Shown: positions 59,817-64,000 of the stretch, piece after piece
How the letters are laid out: each line of letters begins with the position of its first letter
Numbering within the stretch: the first letter of the stretch is position 1
Source: JBECKS01 sp964557005
GTDB taxonomy: Bacteria; Pseudomonadota; Gammaproteobacteria; Pseudomonadales; JBECKS01
Direction of reading: 5' to 3'
Length of the DNA stretch: 64,000 bases
Assembly (NCBI GenBank): GCA_964557005.1
Contig: CAZKYI010000006.1
Location: 1 to 64,000 of the forward strand
The notes under the pieces: generated by a model
What the model was told of the DNA's origin: nothing
Databases searched by the model: none
What the model saw: the letters and a program-made list of their open reading frames with translations, nothing else
Position numbers and translations under genes: made by a program

Positions 59817-60746
59817 TTAATTAAAAACGGTTTTCAAAAATTCAATGCGTTGTTTCACAATGGCTTTGGTCACGGGGCTTTTGGCTGCCAGCAAATCAAA
59901 GCCGTGCACCGTCCTGAGCGTGTTGTTAGCTTCTACTTCCACCCCCGCATTTAACAGCGCTTGTATATAAGCTTTGCCTTGATCAAGCAGCGGGTCGAAC
60001 TCGGCAGTTTCAACATAGGCAGGCGGCAAATCAGTCAGCTTGCCTTTTAAAGGCGCTGCATATTGCGGCATACCTTGTTCAGCAGGGTGGCCAAGGTAGG
60101 CTTGCCAAATCGCAGGGCCATTCAAACGCCTGAAGGGTTGCACATTGGCGTAGCGTTGGAGTGAGGGATAATCTCCCGCGCCATCGGTTGCGGGGTAAAC
60201 CAGCAACTGTCCGCACAGTTTTATGTTGTCTTCCTGCGTGGCTTTTTGCGCAATGCCGGCGGCGAGATTACCACCCGCACTGTCGCCACCGACGGCAATA
60301 CGATTGGTATCAATGCCCAATGTGTTGGCATTGGCAATCGTCCATTTCAAAGCGGCATAACAATCATTAAGTGCCGCAGGAAAAATATGTTTGGGTGACA
60401 GGCGATATTTCACAAACACCACGCAGCACTGCGCTTCTTTTGCATATTGCACGGCGTTGATGAAGTGTTGCGGAGAGTAGGAAAAAATAAATGCGCCACC
60501 GTGAAAATACACCAGAGCAGGCGCGTTTGCCTTCAAGCCTTCGGGTTTAATCACCGTCACAGGAACGAGGTTGTTATCCAGCCCTGTGATGTTTTGCTTG
60601 TGCGCCATGTTGCGATATTTGAGGTGCATAAGCACATGGGCAAAGCTCATCAGCGAGTTCAAAAAGCCCAGAAACCATCGGTTAATGATGAAGGGGATTT
60701 TCGGAATCTTTTGAAAATCGGGGTGAATATCAAATGGCTCAGACAT
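59817..60746 (-). CDS. HSL-type alpha/beta-hydrolase esterase
   Basis: A 309-residue hormone-sensitive-lipase-type esterase. The oxyanion HGGAFIFSY and nucleophile motif VGGDSAGGNLAAGI are intact; the Asp/His pair is in AEFDPLLDQG and TVHGFD. No signal peptide, so it likely acts in the cytoplasm or at the membrane (the N-terminus PFIINRWFLGFLNSLMSF is hydrophobic). It could cleave short-chain esters. Starts 22 bases after the HAMP-protein gene and in the same direction. Confidence 0.88.
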   Translation of the reverse strand: MSEPFDIHPDFQKIPKIPFIINRWFLGFLNSLMSFAHVLMHLKYRNMAHKQNITGLDNNLVPVTVIKPEGLKANAPALVYFHGGAFIFSYSPQHFINAVQYAKEAQCCVVFVKYRLSPKHIFPAALNDCYAALKWTIANANTLGIDTNRIAVGGDSAGGNLAAGIAQKATQEDNIKLCGQLLVYPATDGAGDYPSLQRYANVQPFRRLNGPAIWQAYLGHPAEQGMPQYAAPLKGKLTDLPPAYVETAEFDPLLDQGKAYIQALLNAGVEVEANNTLRTVHGFDLLAAKSPVTKAIVKQRIEFLKTVFN

Positions 60747-60908
60747 GGTAATACTTTGGTGCTCCTTGCTTGTTGTTGTTTTTGTAGCAATAAAGAGAGG
60801 GAGAGTATAAGGGAAAATTCATGTGCCAAGCACTGGGATTTTCGGCCGAAATCAATGCTGTTATCTGCATCTGGTTTTGCCATGAGCGTGAGAGTTTGGC
60901 ATAATTCA

Positions 60909-60936
60909 GACCAGTTAGGTCAGACTTGTTGAGTCT
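60909..60936 (+). promoter_or_regulatory. Tandem inverted repeats before the Phd/VapC pair
   Basis: GACC–AGTTA–GGTC (60909–60921) and AGACT–TGTTG–AGTCT (60922–60936) abut directly and end 13 bases before the antitoxin ATG. Two adjacent sites with 5-base spacers suit cooperative antitoxin binding. Confidence 0.5.
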
Positions 60937-60949
60937 ACAGGAGCTTGTT

Positions 60950-61201
60950 ATGCAAAGTTGGCAAATGCAAACCGCCAAGGCACGGTTTTCGGAGTTAATC
61001 AAACTCGCGGCGCAGGAAGAACCACAGGACATCACGCTGCACGGCAAATCCGTCGCTGTGGTGATGTCGCGCGAGCTGTTCGATAGGCTTTCCGGCAGTG
61101 AACAGTCGCTGGTAGATTTTATGCGTGCGTCGCCGCTGGCTAATCACGATGAGATTGTGTTCGAACGTAGCCGTAGCCTGCCGCGAGAACTCACATTTTG
61201 A
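60950..61201 (+). CDS. Phd/YefM-family antitoxin
   Basis: An 83-residue antitoxin. It begins MQSWQMQTAKARFSELIKLAAQ, the standard Phd/YefM N-terminus, and follows with ITLHGKSVAVVMSRELFDRLSG. A C-terminal arm FERSRSLPRELTF binds the toxin. ATG at 60950 with CAGGAG upstream is used rather than the 8-residue longer frame. Its stop overlaps the start of the toxin gene (TTGA). Confidence 0.87.
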   Translation: MQSWQMQTAKARFSELIKLAAQEEPQDITLHGKSVAVVMSRELFDRLSGSEQSLVDFMRASPLANHDEIVFERSRSLPRELTF

Positions 61202-61614
61202 GTTATCTCATCGACACCAATGTTCTGTCTGAATTGCGCAACCGCAAGGCCAACGCGAAGGTCGTAGCGTGGATGCAGGCACGCCCACGCCAGTCGCTGT
61301 ATCTTTCCGTTCTGAGTCTGGGAGAAATCCGTAAAGGCATTGAAAGCGTTGCCGATCCTTCATTCCGCCAAACACTCACGGATTGGCTGGAAGTGGAGTT
61401 ACCCAACTACTTTCTTGGTCGGGTGCTCGGTATCGACGTGGAGGTTGCCGACCGCTGGGGTCGCGTGCAGGCCAGTGCCGGTCGCACCTTGCCAGTCATC
61501 GATGGTCTGCTGGCAGCAACGGCCTTGCAACATGATATGACTTTGGTGACACGCAATATCAACGATTTTGAAGGGCTCGGCGTGCAGCTCGTGAATCCGT
61601 GGGAAGTTGGTTAG
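61198..61614 (+). CDS. vapC: VapC-type PIN-domain toxin
   Basis: A 138-residue PIN ribonuclease. The acidic active-site residues are in YLIDTNVLSELR, SLGEIRKGI, LPVIDGLLAATA and TRNINDFEG. The start is TTG at 61198, read through the antitoxin stop (TTGA), which fits coupled translation. GC content here and in the following AbiE genes is visibly above that of core neighbours, suggesting transfer. Confidence 0.9.
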   Translation: MSYLIDTNVLSELRNRKANAKVVAWMQARPRQSLYLSVLSLGEIRKGIESVADPSFRQTLTDWLEVELPNYFLGRVLGIDVEVADRWGRVQASAGRTLPVIDGLLAATALQHDMTLVTRNINDFEGLGVQLVNPWEVG

Positions 61615-61656
61615 AGAGAGTCAATGAAGAAGAAAGGTATCAGTCCCAAGGGTATC

Positions 61657-62664
61657 TCAATCAAACTCAACAGGTTTGGAGATTTGGCCGATTTTTTCAG
61701 GCTTAAACTCGATATCCACAACTTCAGGCATCTCCAATAGAGCCACAATATTTTCCCAGCCTGCGCCCGCACACCATTGGCGGTCGAAGCCATTGTTCAT
61801 CGCGAGTGCGCTCAGGAGGGGTAACAGGAATTTGCGCAAGTCCTCAATCACTGCCGCCAGCGCCATCAGCTCCAGGGCGTTCTTGCGCTGGAACGCTTGC
61901 CACTGTTTGATTTTGTGTTCGTCCAGACCGAATTCGTCACTGAGACCCAGCGGCACGCTGGACGGAATAGCAGTACCTCGGCGCTCGAAGGTGGCACGGA
62001 TTGCTTGGGTCAGCACTGTGCCATCGAAGTCGGAATGCCGAGCCAGAATCCACAGGTCGAAGTAGTCTTTCATTCGGCTGTTGAGCATGCCGAGCTTAAT
62101 CATCGCTTCCAGCTTTTCGGCGACTACGGTATAGCGAGGATAGACTCGTAGTTGTGGCTGCGGCATGCCATCAAGGATAGTTGGGTATTGCACGTTTTCT
62201 GGCTCAGGCGTGACGGCATCGCCGAAGCCTATGTCGATTTGCACTGGGCAGCGTGCACTGTCGAGCAGGCCGAGCATCGTCACTCGGATACCTGCGTAAT
62301 TGGCTTCCTTACGGATTTCAACCGCCTTCACCGAGTTGGCTTGAAACGCGATACCATCATCACTGGCAATCTGGCTGATCTCACGGAACAGCTTTTCGAG
62401 ATGGGGGATTTCTGCGGAGCCAAAACCCAGCAAATCAACATCGTGCGTGGGGCGATGTGGCATGCCGAACCAGAGATTGAATACCAACGCACCCTTGAGC
62501 AGGAACTGATTGCGCTGCTCAGAAATACTCAGGCGGTAGAGTATGCGCTCCAGCGCGTAGCGGGTGAGTAACAGGTTGAAATCGAGTTTTTCAGTGCGTG
62601 CCTTGTTGAGCAGTCGGGCACGAACCGATGCGGCCTTATTATGTGGAGCGTTACGCTGGTTCAT
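61657..62664 (-). CDS. abiEii: AbiEii nucleotidyltransferase toxin
   Basis: A 335-residue nucleotidyltransferase of the AbiEii/MenA-like toxin family. The core LLKGALVFNLWFGMPHRPTHDVDLLGFGSAEIPHL carries the Gly-Ser-like/Asp-x-Asp metal site, and ARHSDFDGTVLTQAIRATFERRGT follows the PRYTVVAEKLEAMIKLGMLNSRMKDYFDLWI segment. These toxins block growth by modifying tRNA and give abortive infection. ATG at 62664 overlaps the antitoxin stop by 4 bases; a longer upstream frame is ignored. Confidence 0.9.
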   Translation of the reverse strand: MNQRNAPHNKAASVRARLLNKARTEKLDFNLLLTRYALERILYRLSISEQRNQFLLKGALVFNLWFGMPHRPTHDVDLLGFGSAEIPHLEKLFREISQIASDDGIAFQANSVKAVEIRKEANYAGIRVTMLGLLDSARCPVQIDIGFGDAVTPEPENVQYPTILDGMPQPQLRVYPRYTVVAEKLEAMIKLGMLNSRMKDYFDLWILARHSDFDGTVLTQAIRATFERRGTAIPSSVPLGLSDEFGLDEHKIKQWQAFQRKNALELMALAAVIEDLRKFLLPLLSALAMNNGFDRQWCAGAGWENIVALLEMPEVVDIEFKPEKIGQISKPVEFD

Positions 62665-63260
62665 GACAGGCTTTCCAGATAGGGGCGCATCACGTTGGTC
62701 ACACGGTCGATTTTGGCGTAGTACCATATCTCGTCGCTGGTTATACGTTTGGCACCCCATGCTTCACGCAGTGCTTCCAGTGCTACGTCAAGGCCAATTT
62801 TGTTGCGGTACTTGAAGCAGTCAGCTACCGTTTTGGCGACACTGGTGACGCGGACGGTCACACCATCAACGACGTGCTCCTCGACACCTTCGGTCAGCGC
62901 CGCGCCAGAGAAACGCACGAGGCGCAGCGGCGGATAGTCCAGCTTCGGCGTAGCGGCCTTGTTATCAATGGCCAGCCACACCTCGAACGGAGCTTGTGTT
63001 GTCAGGTCGTGAAATCGCAGCGCGGACAGCAGACAGACGACCCCTTTCGGCACGCGGCACGCGACTTCGGCCAGTGTGCCGTGAGCCGACACGGGGCGTG
63101 CTACGAGGCCGTACAGGCCGCGCCCGACGCGCTCCAGTTGTCCGCGCCGCACGGCTCGCGTCAGAGCCACCCGTGGGATGCCCAGCGGAGCCAGTGCGTT
63201 GGGACGCACCAGTCCCTCTGTGCGCACCAGTTCGAGCAGTTTGTCAGTGGTCGTTTCCAT
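62661..63260 (-). CDS. abiEi: AbiEi-type antitoxin and repressor
   Basis: A 199-residue type IV antitoxin. The N-terminal winged helix is ETTTDKLLELVRTEGLVRPNALAPLGIPRVALTRAVRRGQLERVGRGLYGL. The C-terminal domain is CRVPKGVVCLLSALRFHDLTTQAPFEVWLAID, with VRVTSVAKTVADCFKYRNKIG later, typical of AbiEi. METTTDKLLELV (63260) is the family-like start; the frame is open to 63326. The antitoxin represses its own promoter. Confidence 0.9.
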   Translation of the reverse strand: METTTDKLLELVRTEGLVRPNALAPLGIPRVALTRAVRRGQLERVGRGLYGLVARPVSAHGTLAEVACRVPKGVVCLLSALRFHDLTTQAPFEVWLAIDNKAATPKLDYPPLRLVRFSGAALTEGVEEHVVDGVTVRVTSVAKTVADCFKYRNKIGLDVALEALREAWGAKRITSDEIWYYAKIDRVTNVMRPYLESLS

Positions 63261-63266
63261 GCCTGC

Positions 63267-63296
63267 ACTATGTTCCAAAACATAGGTAGATGTCAA
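63267..63296 (-). promoter_or_regulatory. AbiE promoter and inverted-repeat operator
   Basis: On the minus strand TTGACA (63296–63291) and CATAGT (63272–63267) are 18 bases apart. CTATGTT–CCAA–AACATAG (63268–63285), a perfect palindrome, fills the spacer and −10 region. Transcription would start at about 63260, the A of the proposed AbiEi ATG. Confidence 0.55.
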
Positions 63297-63389
63297 TAAT
63301 AATTGATGAATTGGAACATTAATCATGACCCAGATGTACTTGGCATCTAAGCAGTCTAGGGGGAAGGGTCAATAAGGAGAGTAAAGAAG

Positions 63390-63465
<76 letters not shown>

Positions 63466-63575
63466 AATATGCTCTTAATTATTTGATTTTAAAGGCAATT
63501 TTGGCGCTATTGAGCGAGTGTGCGCAAAAGAGGCGGTATTAAACCCGTAAGCCGTAAGCGAGTCAAGGGAAATGC

Positions 63576-63845
63576 TTATTTGGCGGGGGCTACGTAGCCT
63601 TTGGGGCGCTCGTAATCGTCTCCTGCAAGGTACTTTTGCAACTGCTCATCGAGAAAGAGTTTGGTGGCAGGTTCCATCAGGTTGAGCTGGTTTTCGTTGA
63701 TGATCATGGTCTGGTGTGCAAGCCATTCCTGCCAGGCTTTTTTCGATACATGCTCAAAAATATCCAAACCTTTTGCGCCCGGGTAAGGCGGCTTTTCAAG
63801 CCCTTCGAGGGTTTGCTGATATTTCTTGCAAAAAACAGTTCTCAT
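63576..63845 (-). CDS. yggX: Fe(2+)-trafficking protein YggX
   Basis: An 89-residue protein that protects Fe–S clusters from oxidation. Typical wording is RTVFCKKYQQTLEGLEKPPYPGAKGLDIFEHVSKKAWQEWLAHQTMIINENQLN, with the conserved Cys at about residue 6. Its ATG overlaps the mutY stop (ATGA), the standard coupling in this pair. Confidence 0.96.
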   Translation of the reverse strand: MRTVFCKKYQQTLEGLEKPPYPGAKGLDIFEHVSKKAWQEWLAHQTMIINENQLNLMEPATKLFLDEQLQKYLAGDDYERPKGYVAPAK

Positions 63846-64000
63846 GGCGTTCTCTCTTGAAGTGGCAGGTGTTGAATGAGTTTTTTCACAGGCGCTGGCA
63901 AGCCAACTTTGTGTTCGTTGTTGTACCAGAGTGAAGCGGTTTGCGCGATTCTAGCAGGCTCGCGTTTGATGCGGCAAAGCAGAGGGCTGATGTTAAGCTG
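63842..64000 (-). CDS. mutY: Adenine DNA glycosylase MutY, 3' end only
   Basis: The C-terminal 52 residues of MutY, running off the window end. The text LNISPLLCRIKREPARI followed by SLWYNNEHKVGLPAPVKKLI is the closing part of the Nudix-like MutY C-terminal domain. TGA at 63842–63844 overlaps the yggX start. It is too short to have stood as a separate frame and is identified by wording and position. Confidence 0.88.
   Translation of the reverse strand, partial: QLNISPLLCRIKREPARIAQTASLWYNNEHKVGLPAPVKKLIQHLPLQERTP

Noticed and set aside
60747..60908. att-type copy of the tRNA-Phe 3' end left of the VapC/AbiE cluster
   Set aside because: No stretch resembling the tRNA acceptor and T-arm was found, so island ends cannot be defined.

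Overview
The window looks like the chromosome of a gammaproteobacterium of the Pseudomonadales/Cellvibrionales type. The main evidence is gene order: argH–algZ–algR–hemC–hemD, proA–nadD–rsfS–rlmH, rsgA|orn, tsaE–amidase–mutL, and mutY–yggX–tRNA-Phe are all arranged much as in Pseudomonas. GTG/TTG starts, GGAG-type ribosome sites, LPS heptosyltransferase, outer-membrane-type proteins and a carboxyspermidine polyamine route fit. No genus is assigned.

Layout. 1–8766: a type II secretion/type IV pilus ATPase, glnE, ilvE, a heptosyltransferase and an acyl-CoA dehydrogenase, all on +. 8723–15206: an accessory block containing a HicB remnant, a lipoprotein, an AT-rich KAP-like ATPase, a YdeI-family gene, a ParD/RelE-type toxin pair, an orphan Imm32-like immunity gene and a broken ORF6N gene behind a textbook LexA box; a TetR/MpaB-like pair sits inside it. 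Several imperfect palindromes at gene ends resemble integron attC sites, so this may be a decayed cassette cluster. 15245–19641: speA, carboxynorspermidine dehydrogenase and nspC (spermidine through carboxyspermidine). 19672–29815: hydrolases, two acyl-CoA dehydrogenases, the TIGR03546/TIGR03545 membrane pair, and an amidohydrolase/DUF6285/phosphotransferase/DUF7065-like cluster suggesting catabolism of a hydrophobic carboxylic acid. 29944–31347: a Fic protein with a fused winged helix and two copies of one palindrome, one upstream and one inside the gene.

31380–38144 (−): a tightly packed nine-gene run, argH–lptM–lysA–dapF–proA–nadD–rsfS–rlmH–amphi-Trp, joining arginine, lysine, proline, NAD and ribosome functions. 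38266–43703 (+): algZ–algR–hemC–hemD–mrp–outer-membrane protein. 43707–49330: rhlB-like helicase, thiolase with its DUF35 partner, an XRE regulator with three phased operators, mazEF and a CoA-transferase. 49345–55438: rsgA, orn, tsaE, amidase, mutL and a LuxR-type regulator.

55541–59341: two exported proteins, a lipoprotein with thrombospondin type 3 repeats and a glycine-rich hydrophobic tail, and a beta-helix protein with a GlyGly-CTERM-like tail and a nine-G tract. 59324–64000: a HAMP protein, an esterase, a Phd/VapC pair and an AbiE pair beside tRNA-Phe, then yggX and the 3' end of mutY. Four apparently intact toxin–antitoxin modules plus two orphan remnants in 64 kb is a dense accessory load. 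No CRISPR array, rRNA or transposase gene was seen.
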